Origin: Caldisericota bacterium
GTDB taxonomy: Bacteria; Caldisericota; Caldisericia; Cryosericales; Cryosericaceae
Direction of reading: 5' to 3'
NCBI GenBank assembly: GCA_026390155.1
Contig: JAPLGL010000026.1
Span: 1-63,467 of the forward strand
Length of the DNA: 63,467 nt
The notes beneath the pieces are model-generated. The model ran no database searches. It had not been told where the DNA came from and saw only the letters and a program-made list of their open reading frames with translations. Made by a program: the position numbers and the translations under genes. This document shows, piece by piece, positions 42,016-50,996 of this stretch (position 1 is its first letter; the number at the start of each line of letters is the position of its first letter).

Positions 42016-43458
42016 CTATTGTTCCCGGTCCTGCAGCTTGTAGTCCCGAATCTTGTTGAACAGTGATTTGCGGGAGATGCCGAGGATCTGGGCGGCCTTG
42101 GTCTTGTTTCCACCGGACTCGCGCAGCGCCTTGCGGATCATGTCGATCTCCATTTGCTGAATGGCGTCTGACAGACGAAGTCCACTGTTGCCGTCTGTTG
42201 CGACAGCCTGCGGCTGCGTGGGTTGTGCCACCAGCGGCTGACCCTCAGGAACTGAAGATTCCTCACGTCTGTGCAGAATGGGCTGAGCACAGAGTTCCAC
42301 CGTCTCGGGAAGGAGTACGTGTGCCTGAGAGATGATAACTGCCCGTGCGATGACGTTTTCCAACTCCCGGACATTTCCTGGCCACTCGTACGCAATGAGG
42401 CGCTCCAGGGTCTGGTCTGCAATCTCGGTGACATCCCGCCCGTACTTGGCCGCGTACTTCCTGAGGAAGTGGCGTGCGAGCAGTACAGTATCACCGCGGC
42501 GGTCGCGCAGCGGGGGAAGCCGCAGCGTGATGACGTTGAGCCGGTAGAACAGGTCCTCGCGGAACTTGCGTTCTGACACCAGTCGGGTCAAGTCCTGGTT
42601 CGTAGCTGCAATAACCCGTGCCGACGACGTCAGGTGCTCTCGGCCGCCGACACGCTCGAAACCTCCGTCCTGCAGGACACGCAGGAGTTTGGCCTGAAGC
42701 GGCAGTGACATGTCGCCGACCTCGTCGAGGAAGACCGTTCCACTCGATGCCTGCTCAAACTTGCCGATATGCGTGTCAAAGGCATCTGTGAAGGCTCCTT
42801 TTTCGTGGCCGAACAGCTCGCTCTCGAGAAGGTTCTCCGGGATAGCCGCGCAATTGACGACGATGAATGCCCTGTCCTTCCGATGGCTGTTATTGTGAAC
42901 TGCCTTGGCCACCAGTTCCTTGCCCGTGCCCGATTCGCCGAGAACAAGAACCGTCGCATCTGAACTGGCAACCTTGCCAATCTGCTTGTAGACCTCCTGC
43001 ATCAGGGGGCTCTGGCCGACCAGCTCATCGCTGTTGATGACAGGAAGGTCGTCGGGACGGGTCCTTCCCGAGAGGCATGACAGTTCGCGCAATTCGAGAG
43101 CCCTCTTCACCTTGATCTTGACCTCGTCGATATCAAACGGCTTGGTTAGATAGTCATAGGCGCCGGACTTCATGGCGGAAATGGCGATATCCGCCGAACC
43201 GAAGGCTGTCAGGAAAATGACCGGGAGATCAGGCTGGGACTCCTTGATCCTGAGAAAAGCATCCATGCCGCTCATGACGGGCATCTTGACGTCCATCAGG
43301 ACAGTGTCCGGGCTCAGGGCCCTGACCTTCTCGACTGCTTCCTGGCCGTTCTTGGCGACGTTGACACGATAACCCTCGTCCTCAAGTGACTCGCGGAGCA
43401 GTTCGCGTATGTTCTCCTCGTCATCCACAACCAGAATGAGCTTGCTTTGTGTTTTCAT
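42016..43458 (-). CDS. Sigma-54-dependent response regulator (NtrC family)
   Basis: A 480-residue protein. The receiver domain has the acidic pair in VVDDEEN and phospho-acceptor Asp56 in VLMDVKMP. The AAA+ domain has Walker A GESGTGKE (174-181), and a C-terminal Fis-type helix-turn-helix (NKTKAAQILGISRKSLFNKI). The sigma-54 contact loop reads GAFTDA (221-226) instead of the usual GAFTGA. It is encoded 36 bp after the sensor kinase, its likely partner. It implies a sigma-54 regulon; no clear -24/-12 promoter was found here. Confidence 0.93.
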   Translation of the reverse strand: MKTQSKLILVVDDEENIRELLRESLEDEGYRVNVAKNGQEAVEKVRALSPDTVLMDVKMPVMSGMDAFLRIKESQPDLPVIFLTAFGSADIAISAMKSGAYDYLTKPFDIDEVKIKVKRALELRELSCLSGRTRPDDLPVINSDELVGQSPLMQEVYKQIGKVASSDATVLVLGESGTGKELVAKAVHNNSHRKDRAFIVVNCAAIPENLLESELFGHEKGAFTDAFDTHIGKFEQASSGTVFLDEVGDMSLPLQAKLLRVLQDGGFERVGGREHLTSSARVIAATNQDLTRLVSERKFREDLFYRLNVITLRLPPLRDRRGDTVLLARHFLRKYAAKYGRDVTEIADQTLERLIAYEWPGNVRELENVIARAVIISQAHVLLPETVELCAQPILHRREESSVPEGQPLVAQPTQPQAVATDGNSGLRLSDAIQQMEIDMIRKALRESGGNKTKAAQILGISRKSLFNKIRDYKLQDREQ

Positions 43459-43494
43459 AGGCGATAGAAAAGTCTACCGATTTCGAAGTCCGAG

Positions 43495-44892
43495 TCAAAC
43501 GCTGGGATTGATGATTCGCTGCATGTTGACAGTGAACGTGGCACCTGCTCCCTCTGTGCTCAGATAGGTGATGACCCCATTGTGAAAGGACGCGATCTTC
43601 TGAGAAATGGGAAGGCCAAGTCCTGTGCCGTGTTCCTTGGTCGTGAAGAACGGGGTGAACATCTTGGGCTTGTCCTCATCCCTGATCCCGGCACCGGCAT
43701 CGCGTACCTCGACGATGACGCGATCCGCCTCAGTCCTTGCAGCAACAGTGACGGTGCCGCCACCCTTTTCCTGCATCGACTGTATGGCATTCTGCAGAAG
43801 GTTCATGAACATCTGTTCTGTCTGACGCGCGTCCCAGGTGACCATGATCTGTGGTACCTGGAGGTCGAGCGTCGCGTGACCGTCTTCGAACTGCTGAGCC
43901 ATGAGCTCTCCCATCGATTCGAAGAACCCGCGCAGATCGAACTCGACCGGCTGGGGTGGCGCTGGGCGCCCAAAGGTGAGAAGGTCCTTGACCAGCGTCT
44001 CGAGACGGTCGGCCTCGCTGCGTATCGGGACGACGTACTTGGCTTCGGGACGACCCTGCAGCTTCTTCTCGAGAAGGCTTGCATATCCCTTGATACTTGT
44101 GAGCGGATTGCGCACCTCATGGGCGATGCCGGTCGTGAAGATACCGAGTGTCTTGAGAGCCTCGGTCTGTTTTGCTTCTTCAATGCTTCGCTTGAGCGAA
44201 TGTGCCAGGTCGGCGACGGCGCGCGAGATCTCTCCCAGCTCCCCTCCACCACGTGGCACGTGGGTGTCCAGGTTGGTCTTGAGTCGGACGACGCTGCGGC
44301 GCAGGGACAGCAGCCGTATCAGGAAGAACGTCAGCAGGAAGATGGTCGCCAAACCGCTCAGTGCGATGGAGATGGTCGAAGTCTTGAAGGCCTCGAAACG
44401 GACACGCTGCACGGGAGCCAGGACCTGAGGCATGTCTCTGTCGACGACCAGATACCCGATCGTTTCAGTGCCTGTCTTCAAGGGAAGAGCGACGGTCAGC
44501 TTGGGCAGCGGATTGCGCGATGCGTCAGCCAGGTAGACGAGGCTGGGCGTGAACAGATCGATCTGGTACCCGATGCTGACATTGGGGAAGTTGTCCTTGA
44601 ACACCGTGATGTAGTCATTGTAGGACTTGGAGAGGAAGACGCTCATCAACTCGTTCTGCTTGCTCTGGCTCAGCTTGTCGAACTTGTAGCTGGTGGACAA
44701 TTCCCGGTACATGCGGTTCCAGCGCTCGACAGCCTGTGACCCTATGGCCTGGAGCGTCTCGCCTTCCTTGGTGACGAGTTCGTCCTGAAACTCGACAATG
44801 AGACGGTTGCTCAGAATCGCCATCGAGACGCCCACGATGAGCAGGGCAGTCACGATAATCTGAAAGGTTAGCGACTTGAAGATTCGACCCAA
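43495..44892 (-). CDS. Membrane sensor histidine kinase (NtrB/PAS-less type)
   Basis: A 465-residue kinase with TM1 at about 10-29, an extracytoplasmic sensor domain (about 30-172), TM2 at about 174-193, a HAMP-like linker, the H-box GIAHEVRNPLTS with His258, and an ATPase domain with MNLLQNAIQSM, DAGAGI and GTGLGLPIS. The start is TTG with GGAGG 5 nt upstream. It lies 25 bp after the ATP-type PFK gene and before its response regulator. Confidence 0.93.
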   Translation of the reverse strand: MGRIFKSLTFQIIVTALLIVGVSMAILSNRLIVEFQDELVTKEGETLQAIGSQAVERWNRMYRELSTSYKFDKLSQSKQNELMSVFLSKSYNDYITVFKDNFPNVSIGYQIDLFTPSLVYLADASRNPLPKLTVALPLKTGTETIGYLVVDRDMPQVLAPVQRVRFEAFKTSTISIALSGLATIFLLTFFLIRLLSLRRSVVRLKTNLDTHVPRGGGELGEISRAVADLAHSLKRSIEEAKQTEALKTLGIFTTGIAHEVRNPLTSIKGYASLLEKKLQGRPEAKYVVPIRSEADRLETLVKDLLTFGRPAPPQPVEFDLRGFFESMGELMAQQFEDGHATLDLQVPQIMVTWDARQTEQMFMNLLQNAIQSMQEKGGGTVTVAARTEADRVIVEVRDAGAGIRDEDKPKMFTPFFTTKEHGTGLGLPISQKIASFHNGVITYLSTEGAGATFTVNMQRIINPSV

Positions 44893-44917
44893 GTGGTCCT
44901 CCCGGGATCAGGCAAGA

Positions 44918-45877
44918 CTAGATCGACACTCGCTTCAGCAGTTCCACAAGCTCTGGCTTGAGAAGGTTGCGCCGGGTGACCGCTTCAAGCGTTTCCTGCA
45001 GAACGATGTGTCCATCGCGTGTTCCCGCGACAACGCCTGAGCGGCCTTCAGTCAGAGCAAGAACTGCCGCTTCACCCGATGTGCTGGCCAGGATCCGGTC
45101 GAAGCGCGTTGGACTCCCTCCTCGCTGGACGTAGCCGAGGACGGTGGCCCTGCACTCCACCGGCAGGTTGGCATTGATATAATGTGATAGCTCCTCGGCA
45201 TGCCCTGCACCTTCCGCCATAACGATAATGTGATGTTTCTTCTGTGCCATGACGTCGTCGTGCAGGCGTGTGATGAGTTTGGGGATGCTGAAGGGCAATT
45301 CCGGCGTCAGGACGATATCGGCGCCCGTGGCAAGAGCCGCTTCGAGTGCAATGGATCCATTGTCTCTGCCCATCACCTCGACGACGAACACGCGGTCATG
45401 AGACTCCGCCACGTCGCGAATACGGTCGATGGCGTCGATAGCAATGTTGACGGCAGTATCGAACCCGATGGTGTAGTCAAATCCATACAGGTCGTTGTCG
45501 ATCGTCGACGCGACTCCAACGACGGAAACACCCAGTTTGGCGAGGAGGTAGCCACCAGTCTGAGATCCATTGCCCCCGATGATGACCAGGCCATCCAGCT
45601 GGTTCTGCTGGACGACGAGAGCTGCCTGCCTGCGGCCCTCCTCGGTGCGGAACAGTTCACTGCGGGCACTCTTGAGCATTGTGCCGCCGAGTTCCAGGAT
45701 GCCTGAGACGCTGCGCGAGTTGAGTTCTATCCACGTGTTGGAAACCAGTCCGTCGTAGCCCCGCTCGAACCCCAGCGTCTCGACTCCCATCGACGCAGCC
45801 GTGCGTGCAACTGCGCGGATGGCCGCGTTCATGCCGCTGGCGTCGCCGCCGCTCGTCAGAAGTCCAATGCGTTTCAT
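44918..45877 (-). CDS. 6-phosphofructokinase, ATP-type signature
   Basis: A 319-residue PFK. GGDASGMN (10-17), GGNGS (101-105) and STIDNDL (124-130) align with the active site. Gly104 and the absence of Lys at 124 point to ATP as donor. Asn replaces the usual Asp at 103, a metal-binding position. Later blocks MGRDNGSIALEAAL and YVQRGGSPTRFD are normal. The start MKRIGLL follows the other PFK stop by 2 bp. It is not clear which of the two is the main glycolytic enzyme. Confidence 0.9.
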   Translation of the reverse strand: MKRIGLLTSGGDASGMNAAIRAVARTAASMGVETLGFERGYDGLVSNTWIELNSRSVSGILELGGTMLKSARSELFRTEEGRRQAALVVQQNQLDGLVIIGGNGSQTGGYLLAKLGVSVVGVASTIDNDLYGFDYTIGFDTAVNIAIDAIDRIRDVAESHDRVFVVEVMGRDNGSIALEAALATGADIVLTPELPFSIPKLITRLHDDVMAQKKHHIIVMAEGAGHAEELSHYINANLPVECRATVLGYVQRGGSPTRFDRILASTSGEAAVLALTEGRSGVVAGTRDGHIVLQETLEAVTRRNLLKPELVELLKRVSI

Positions 45878-45879
45878 GG

Positions 45880-46896
45880 CTACTTGGAGAAGACTCTCAG
45901 GAGGTCTACCCACTCCTGAGGGACTGTCTTGAGGGTACCGACAGCTTCGGTGAGGGGAATCGCGATCACTTCGGTACCACGGAGAGCAGCCATCTTGCCG
46001 AATTCGCCGCTGTGGATCATCTCGATGGCTTTCACGCCGACGCGCGATCCCAGGATGCGGTCGAACAGGGTGGGACTGCCTCCCCGCTGGATGTGCCCTA
46101 TCGTTGCCGAACGAGTCGAGATCCCCGTCTTTTCTTCAAGGATCCTGGCTACCTCCGGCCCTACGCCCCTGTCCTGCAGCAGCATGTGGCCGAAGTCATC
46201 CAGTTCCTCGCTCGTGGCTCGTGTGACTTCCACCCCCTCGCTCACGACGACGAAGGCATACTTCTTGCGCTTGTAGGCGGTCATGACCTGGCGCACCATC
46301 GTGTCCCAGTCAATGGGAACCTCGGGGATCAATGTGTAGTCGGCTCCCGAGCCGATGCCGGTATAGAGGGCAACCCATCCGGCGTGCCTGCCCATGACTT
46401 CAAGGATGAGGATGCGCCGATGGGACTGTGCAGTATCCTTCAGCCTTCGCGAAGCGTCGAGAGCAACACTCACTGCAGAGTCGAATCCGAAGGTGAAGTC
46501 CGTTCCTGACAGGTCATTGTCCATGGTCTTCGGAACACCGACAACCTTGACTCCCAGGGCCGCGAGTTTGGCTGCTACGCCCAACGTGTCGTCCCCGCCG
46601 ATGGCGATGAGGGCGTCGAGACCCATCGCAGCAACGTTGGCAATGGTCTGCTGGACAAGCGCAGGGTCTTTGAAGGGGTTGGTCCGGGAGGTCCCCAGAA
46701 TCGTCCCGCCCCGGTCGATGATCTCGTCGACGCCTGCCAGGTCCAGAGGTTCGGTCTCACATGAGAGCAGTCCCTGCCAGCCTCCCACAATACCCACGCA
46801 CTGGTCTCCGTAGTCGATCGCTCTGAACACCGCACCCCGTATGGCTGGGTTGAGTCCGGGGCAATCCCCGCCGCCTGTCAGGATTCCGATTCTCAT
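45880..46896 (-). CDS. Phosphofructokinase, PPi-type signature
   Basis: A 338-residue PFK with GGGDCPGLN at the N-terminus, GGDDTLG (100-106) and PKTMDNDLS (122-130). The Asp after GGD and the Lys of PKT are the markers of pyrophosphate-dependent enzymes, which act reversibly on fructose 6-phosphate. MGRHAGWVALYTGIG and HIQRGGSPTLFDR complete the active site. The start MRIGIL is chosen as the family start; the ATG 18 nt earlier is possible. First gene of a four-gene unit with the ATP-type paralog, a sensor kinase and its regulator. Confidence 0.92.
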   Translation of the reverse strand: MRIGILTGGGDCPGLNPAIRGAVFRAIDYGDQCVGIVGGWQGLLSCETEPLDLAGVDEIIDRGGTILGTSRTNPFKDPALVQQTIANVAAMGLDALIAIGGDDTLGVAAKLAALGVKVVGVPKTMDNDLSGTDFTFGFDSAVSVALDASRRLKDTAQSHRRILILEVMGRHAGWVALYTGIGSGADYTLIPEVPIDWDTMVRQVMTAYKRKKYAFVVVSEGVEVTRATSEELDDFGHMLLQDRGVGPEVARILEEKTGISTRSATIGHIQRGGSPTLFDRILGSRVGVKAIEMIHSGEFGKMAALRGTEVIAIPLTEAVGTLKTVPQEWVDLLRVFSK

Positions 46897-46947
46897 CTGT
46901 AAGTCGACCCCCATTCGTACATACTACTATAGATATAGTGCGCCTTC

Positions 46948-46975
46948 ATTGTAGGGTGGCGTCAGGATGAGTCAA
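46948..46975 (-). promoter_or_regulatory. Promoter of the PFK-PFK-sensor-regulator operon
   Basis: Minus-strand TTGACT and TACAAT are spaced 16 bp apart, giving a leader of about 45 nt to MRIGIL. Confidence 0.6.
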
Positions 46976-47050
46976 GGCGACGTTATGCGGTGTGAACCTC
47001 TTGGTCGAGGATCGATTGAAGGGGCGCACGTGCCCGTTTGGGAGGTGGCC

Positions 47051-48478
47051 GTGAATCGTAGATGGGTCGCTCTGGTACTGGTCTTTTTCATCGGTGCGGG
47101 CTGCAGATCCCGGACCATATGGCCGGGCGTGGAGAAGGTCATGTCTGCAGTGGATGCAGAGCGTTCCTACGATGCTGTCGTCGAGCTTGCTTCACCGTCC
47201 TATGCCGGTCGCCGCACCGGGACGCCCGGCGAGTCACAAGCCGCTGTATGGATCGCTTCACAGTTCAAGGATATGGGCCTGCGAGAACCTCCCGCGTTCA
47301 AGGAATATCTCTCCACATACAAGACGCCCCTGTATGTGGTGAACTCCTTCACGGGCATCAAGGCCAGCGGGACGCGGGGCGAATCGTTCCTCGGTGATCG
47401 TGGCATGGCGATGCCGTACGCAGGCAGTGGGAGCGTTGAGGCCGATGCTGTGCTTGCAGGGTTTGGGGTCCAGATGACTGGGTATGACGAGTACGCGGGC
47501 CTGGACGTTGTGGGCAAGGTCGTGGTCCTGTTGCGCTACAGCGCCCCGACGCGCTCCGTACCGGAATCGCAGACGTATCTGGCTGCCAAGGTCGGAAGCG
47601 CCGCCGCACATGGCGCCGCCGGCGTTCTCGTCCTCGACATGCCTTCGGCGCCCAATCCGTTCGACATGCATGGTCAGTTCGTGTCAGCTCTTCCCGACGC
47701 ACCGGTGTCAGCTCTCGTATCCCTGACTGGAGCGCGCTCTCTGTTCTGGGCGGCGGGGCTGTCATTCGACGATCTGGCGGCACAGGCGTGGGCCGGTCAG
47801 GTTGTCTCGCGCGACCTCAACCTGAAGGTGAGTCTTGGTATCACGGCATCGTGGACACCGGATGCGCCTGCGTTCAACGTGGCCGGCGTGCTTCCTGGGA
47901 CGGACGACACGCGGCCAATCATGGTTTGTGCGCACTTCGACCACCTGGGTACCGACCGCTCCGGCGTGATGTACCCGGGAGCCGACGACGATGCTTCGGG
48001 TATCGCTGTCATGCTGGAGATGGCGCGCTCGATAGTCTCACTGGGCGCAATCCCTCCAGTATCTATCTGGTTTGTTGCCTTTAGCGGGGAAGAAGAAGGA
48101 CTTCTTGGTTCCACCGCGTTCGTGAAGGCGGCTCCCGAGTTGGCTCAATCGCTGTCGGCGGTGCTGGATCTCGACATGATGAGGTCGACGTCGGGACTTG
48201 GCGTAGCCGTTGATCAATCTGAGCAGACGATCATGGCTGCTGTCTCGGGCGCAATCCAGGATGGCGCGTCACTCGCGATCATCCCTTGGACCGGAGGTTC
48301 TGACCACGAGACGTTCAGCCGGTTGGGTATCCCCAATTGCATGTTTGCAGGGCACGGCAGAGAAGCCTCATGGTACCACTCTGCGACGGACACGGCAGAG
48401 GACCTCCCCGCTGCAGCCCTTGGCACAGCTGCGCGCGACGTGCTTCGGGTCCTGTGGGGACTCATCGGAAGCCCGTGA
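47051..48478 (+). CDS. M28-family metallopeptidase lipoprotein with PA domain
   Basis: A 475-residue secreted peptidase. The N-terminus VNRRWVALVLVFFIGAGC looks like a lipoprotein signal with Cys18. A PA-type domain (about 110-250; GKVVVLLRY and GAAGVLVLD) is followed by the M28 core. Its zinc ligands are in CAHFDHLG, GADDDASG, GEEEG (catalytic Glu) and the Asp of DLDMMRS, with a final His in WYHSATDTAED. GTG 47051 follows GGGAGGTGG; the longer frame from 46967 overlaps the divergent promoter. It likely trims peptides outside the membrane. Confidence 0.9.
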   Translation: MNRRWVALVLVFFIGAGCRSRTIWPGVEKVMSAVDAERSYDAVVELASPSYAGRRTGTPGESQAAVWIASQFKDMGLREPPAFKEYLSTYKTPLYVVNSFTGIKASGTRGESFLGDRGMAMPYAGSGSVEADAVLAGFGVQMTGYDEYAGLDVVGKVVVLLRYSAPTRSVPESQTYLAAKVGSAAAHGAAGVLVLDMPSAPNPFDMHGQFVSALPDAPVSALVSLTGARSLFWAAGLSFDDLAAQAWAGQVVSRDLNLKVSLGITASWTPDAPAFNVAGVLPGTDDTRPIMVCAHFDHLGTDRSGVMYPGADDDASGIAVMLEMARSIVSLGAIPPVSIWFVAFSGEEEGLLGSTAFVKAAPELAQSLSAVLDLDMMRSTSGLGVAVDQSEQTIMAAVSGAIQDGASLAIIPWTGGSDHETFSRLGIPNCMFAGHGREASWYHSATDTAEDLPAAALGTAARDVLRVLWGLIGSP

Positions 48479-48592
48479 CACGCAGACGCATCCAGCGGAA
48501 GGCCTGGTTGCGTTCACAGTATCTTCACTCTTCTCGCTCCAGGGACTTGACAAGATTGAGGTCAGTACTACGATGATATCGTCCGAATAGTG
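48479..48592. other. Spacer after the M28 gene
   Basis: No gene is seen. Together with the 18-bp repeats and the region up to 48809 it forms a 330-bp gap containing no ORF with a good start. Confidence 0.4.
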
Positions 48593-48664
48593 TAAGACGT
48601 CAGAGAGTACTAAGACATGAGGCAACAGTAAGACGTCGAGCAAGACTGAGACGTCATGAAAGGT
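48593..48664. repeat. Four degenerate tandem copies of an 18-bp unit
   Basis: Units start at 48593, 48611, 48629 and 48647. Each begins TAAGACGTC or a close variant (TAAGACATG, TGAGACGTC), with variable second halves. The spacing is exactly 18 bp. No coding role is apparent. Confidence 0.65.
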
Positions 48665-48809
48665 TCGGACGGTAATGCGCAGTGGAGGTGCCCAATGGAA
48701 CCAAAAGCGATGCTACGATGGGACGAGTTGGACCGCCGTATGGTTTTGAATAGTGTTCTTCGCCTGCCCCGCTAGGGCGGCGGCGTGATGGAGCGCTGAG
48801 GAGGCCCTT

Positions 48810-48899
48810 ATGAATATCAGGAGACCTGCAGTTGCTGCTAGCAAGATGACTCCTGTCAAGATGTGGGCTTTTGAACGGTTGACCAGGTTCCCGCGGTAA
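48810..48899 (+). CDS. 29-residue basic ORF before the ArsR-like regulator
   Basis: GAGGAGG lies 5 nt before the ATG, one of the best sites in the window. The product is Arg/Lys-rich (MNIRRPAVAASK and FERLTRFPR) and stops 11 bp before the regulator's ATG. It may be a leader peptide coupling translation of the regulator or a small protein. An opposite-strand frame here encodes a hydrophobic segment but lacks a ribosome binding site. Confidence 0.4.
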   Translation: MNIRRPAVAASKMTPVKMWAFERLTRFPR

Positions 48900-48910
48900 G
48901 GGTGGGGCAC

Positions 48911-49564
48911 ATGCCCGCAACGAGGAAAGACCTCAAGTCGAAGAAGAGCGTCGAGCGCGCGGTGATCGAAGACCTCGGGTCCACGGTCACCGCGTCCACG
49001 TCTGAGGAGCAGAACCTCGAGGCTCTTCGCATCAAGACGTTTGCCAGCGCTGTCAGGACCAGAGTGCTGGTTGCGTTCAGCACCTGCAGTGGCAACTCAG
49101 GAGTCTCGGTGAAGCAGTTGTCAGAGAGGCTTGGCATGTCCCACGGCACTGTCTTCTACCACGTGAAGCAGCTTCAGAAGGCCGCCTTCATCGAGGAAGC
49201 TGGTACGCGGGAGGTCAATGGCATCCTGGAGCGGTTCTACCGACCCATCAGACAACTCGTGCGGATCTCTCCGGAGACCGCCGCCCGAATGGACATCCCC
49301 ATCAACATCTACTTCGAGGAAGTCTACCAGCAGACACGCAAGCCCGTAGGGCGACGAAGCCTCCTGAGCGAGGAGATCTACGTGAACGAACAGGAGCGTT
49401 CCGAGTTCCTGCAGCGCTACGTCAAGCTTTGCGCCGAGTACAGCACGCCGGGCGAGGGCAGGATGCATCTCGCTGCGGCATCTGTCACGTATGAGGTCCG
49501 GGAGGATCCAGACCACGTTCCCTGCACCGACAGCGAGGAGTCCCTCTCCGACAAAGCAACATAG
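48911..49564 (+). CDS. ArsR-like winged-helix transcriptional regulator
   Basis: A 217-residue protein with a lysine-rich N-terminus, then a winged helix at about residues 45-110: VRTRVLVAFSTCSGNSGVSV, KQLSERLGMSHGTVFYHVKQ and LQKAAFIEE. The remaining C-terminal region (110-217) is of unknown fold and may hold the signal-binding part. It is longer than classical ArsR proteins. The following genes encode an SdpI-like membrane protein and a PH-like protein, recalling the sdpR-sdpI pairing of regulator and immunity protein. Confidence 0.78.
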   Translation: MPATRKDLKSKKSVERAVIEDLGSTVTASTSEEQNLEALRIKTFASAVRTRVLVAFSTCSGNSGVSVKQLSERLGMSHGTVFYHVKQLQKAAFIEEAGTREVNGILERFYRPIRQLVRISPETAARMDIPINIYFEEVYQQTRKPVGRRSLLSEEIYVNEQERSEFLQRYVKLCAEYSTPGEGRMHLAAASVTYEVREDPDHVPCTDSEESLSDKAT

Positions 49565-49819
49565 GACCAGGAGACAATCAGGCGCTGAGAAAACGACAGC
49601 TTGAGGAGGCACAGGCCGGCGATCTGGTGTCGGCTGACAAGGCCGCCACTCGCGCCATCTCTCTCGGCGCAACTCCTTCCCTCCGGGACTTGGCGAAGAG
49701 CCCCGGAGGTCTTCATGTTCAGGAGTTATCGTGGCTTTCACCCCGAGGATGCGTATAGTATCTTGCAGACGTGACAACCATGTGCCACATCAGGGCGCGC
49801 GGCTCCGTCGAGGAGATGA

Positions 49820-50512
49820 ATGCTGATGGAGAATGTTCTGACGAGCCTCGGGCTGGCGGTGCTGTTCGTCGTTCTCGGGGCTCCTCTGATGCTCGGCAAG
49901 GTGAGGCGCAACGGCTTCTACGGCGCCCGCTTCCCTGCCACGATGGCAGACGACCGCGTCTGGGACGTCGTGAATCGGAAGTCGGGGTTCCTGTTTGTCG
50001 CGGGGGGAGCGGCAGCCGGCATTGTCGACTTGCTTGCTGTCGCCGGGGTCGTCGCGCGGGATGTGGGGCTGTACGTTGCAGGAGCGCTGTTGATCTACGT
50101 CCTCATCGCGACTGTCTGGTTGTGGCGCTACTCTGAACAGGTCGCGCGGGATGTCGGCGTCACTGCACGAGATATGGAGGTCGGGAGCACCACACCGCTT
50201 CTGGTCGCCTTCAGCTGTTTCGCCATCGCCATCGTCGGGGTCCTGTCGGCCTTCTCCACGCCCAATCCTTGGCTCGGGTTTCGTGTTCCTGCGACCTTCG
50301 CTGACCCGGCCGTCTGGCATCAGGTCAACCTCAAGTCAGGCCTGACCCTTGCAGGTTTGTCGGGCGTCTTCGGGTTCATGTTCCTTGGCCTGCGCGGCAT
50401 GAGCGAAATCGAGCGAAAGAGGCTGTTCTCGGGACTGCTCATCGGCTGGCTTGCCGCAATCATCCTCGTGGCGGTCGCCGGCGCCTTGTTTGCAGACAGC
50501 CTCACGCGCTGA
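49820..50512 (+). CDS. SdpI-like (SdpI/YhfL) membrane protein
   Basis: A 230-residue protein with about six spans and two copies of the SdpI signature: GFYGARFPATMADDRVWDVV with NRKSG, and GFRVPATFADPAVWHQVN with LKSG. SdpI proteins give immunity to the SdpC killing peptide and act in signalling with SdpR in Bacillus. The role here is inferred only from family and from the ArsR-like gene upstream. AGGAG precedes the ATG at a short distance. A PH-like gene follows 13 bp later. Confidence 0.83.
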   Translation: MLMENVLTSLGLAVLFVVLGAPLMLGKVRRNGFYGARFPATMADDRVWDVVNRKSGFLFVAGGAAAGIVDLLAVAGVVARDVGLYVAGALLIYVLIATVWLWRYSEQVARDVGVTARDMEVGSTTPLLVAFSCFAIAIVGVLSAFSTPNPWLGFRVPATFADPAVWHQVNLKSGLTLAGLSGVFGFMFLGLRGMSEIERKRLFSGLLIGWLAAIILVAVAGALFADSLTR

Positions 50513-50525
50513 GAAGGAGACCAGC

Positions 50526-50996
50526 ATGCGCTTTGGGCTATCACTTTCTGACGGTGCGATGATTATGGCCGCATTCTCCATTGGCTTGCCAGTGCTCATC
50601 TGTCTCATGACGCTGTTCAGCCTGAGGAGGATCCCACGATCTCAGCGCATCGCCGTGTCGACGAATACCGTCCGGTTCGTCCGCACGATGCGCTACGTCC
50701 TGACTGCGGACGCAGTCGAGATACGCGCCGGGGGCAGCTCACGCCGGATCTTTTTCAAGGACATCGTTCGTGTCGAGGTGGTCAATCTTGCCTTCAATCC
50801 CATTTCGAGCTATCGTCTCCCCGGTCTGGCACTGTATGATGTCCTTTACAGTGATGAGGGCATCGTGACCATGTTCTCCACGCACGCGCTCAGGGACGTC
50901 GTTCTCATCGAGACTGCCGACCGCCACAAATACGGCATCTCACCCGAGGACGAAGTCGAATTCGTCAGCGACCTGCGTTCCCGTCTTCAATTGTGA
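50526..50996 (+). CDS. Membrane-anchored bacterial PH-like domain protein
   Basis: A 156-residue protein with one or two N-terminal spans (about residues 10-36), then a beta-rich domain (YVLTADAVEIRAGGSSRRIF, FKDIVRVEVVN and TADRHKYGISPED) resembling bacterial PH domains found with SdpI-like proteins. AAGGAGACCAGC precedes the ATG. It is likely co-transcribed with the SdpI-like gene. Function unknown. Confidence 0.7.
   Translation: MRFGLSLSDGAMIMAAFSIGLPVLICLMTLFSLRRIPRSQRIAVSTNTVRFVRTMRYVLTADAVEIRAGGSSRRIFFKDIVRVEVVNLAFNPISSYRLPGLALYDVLYSDEGIVTMFSTHALRDVVLIETADRHKYGISPEDEVEFVSDLRSRLQL

Noticed and set aside
43582-44739. 385-codon plus-strand frame opposite the sensor kinase
   Set aside because: The kinase has all its motifs on the minus strand. 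This frame has no family features.
48593-48664. CRISPR array
   Set aside because: The units are only 18 bp, directly adjacent and degenerate, without spacers, and no cas genes are nearby.
48713-48910. 65-residue minus-strand ORF with a hydrophobic span
   Set aside because: It has no ribosome binding site, and the plus strand over the same bases has an ORF with a much better start. It remains possible but unsupported.
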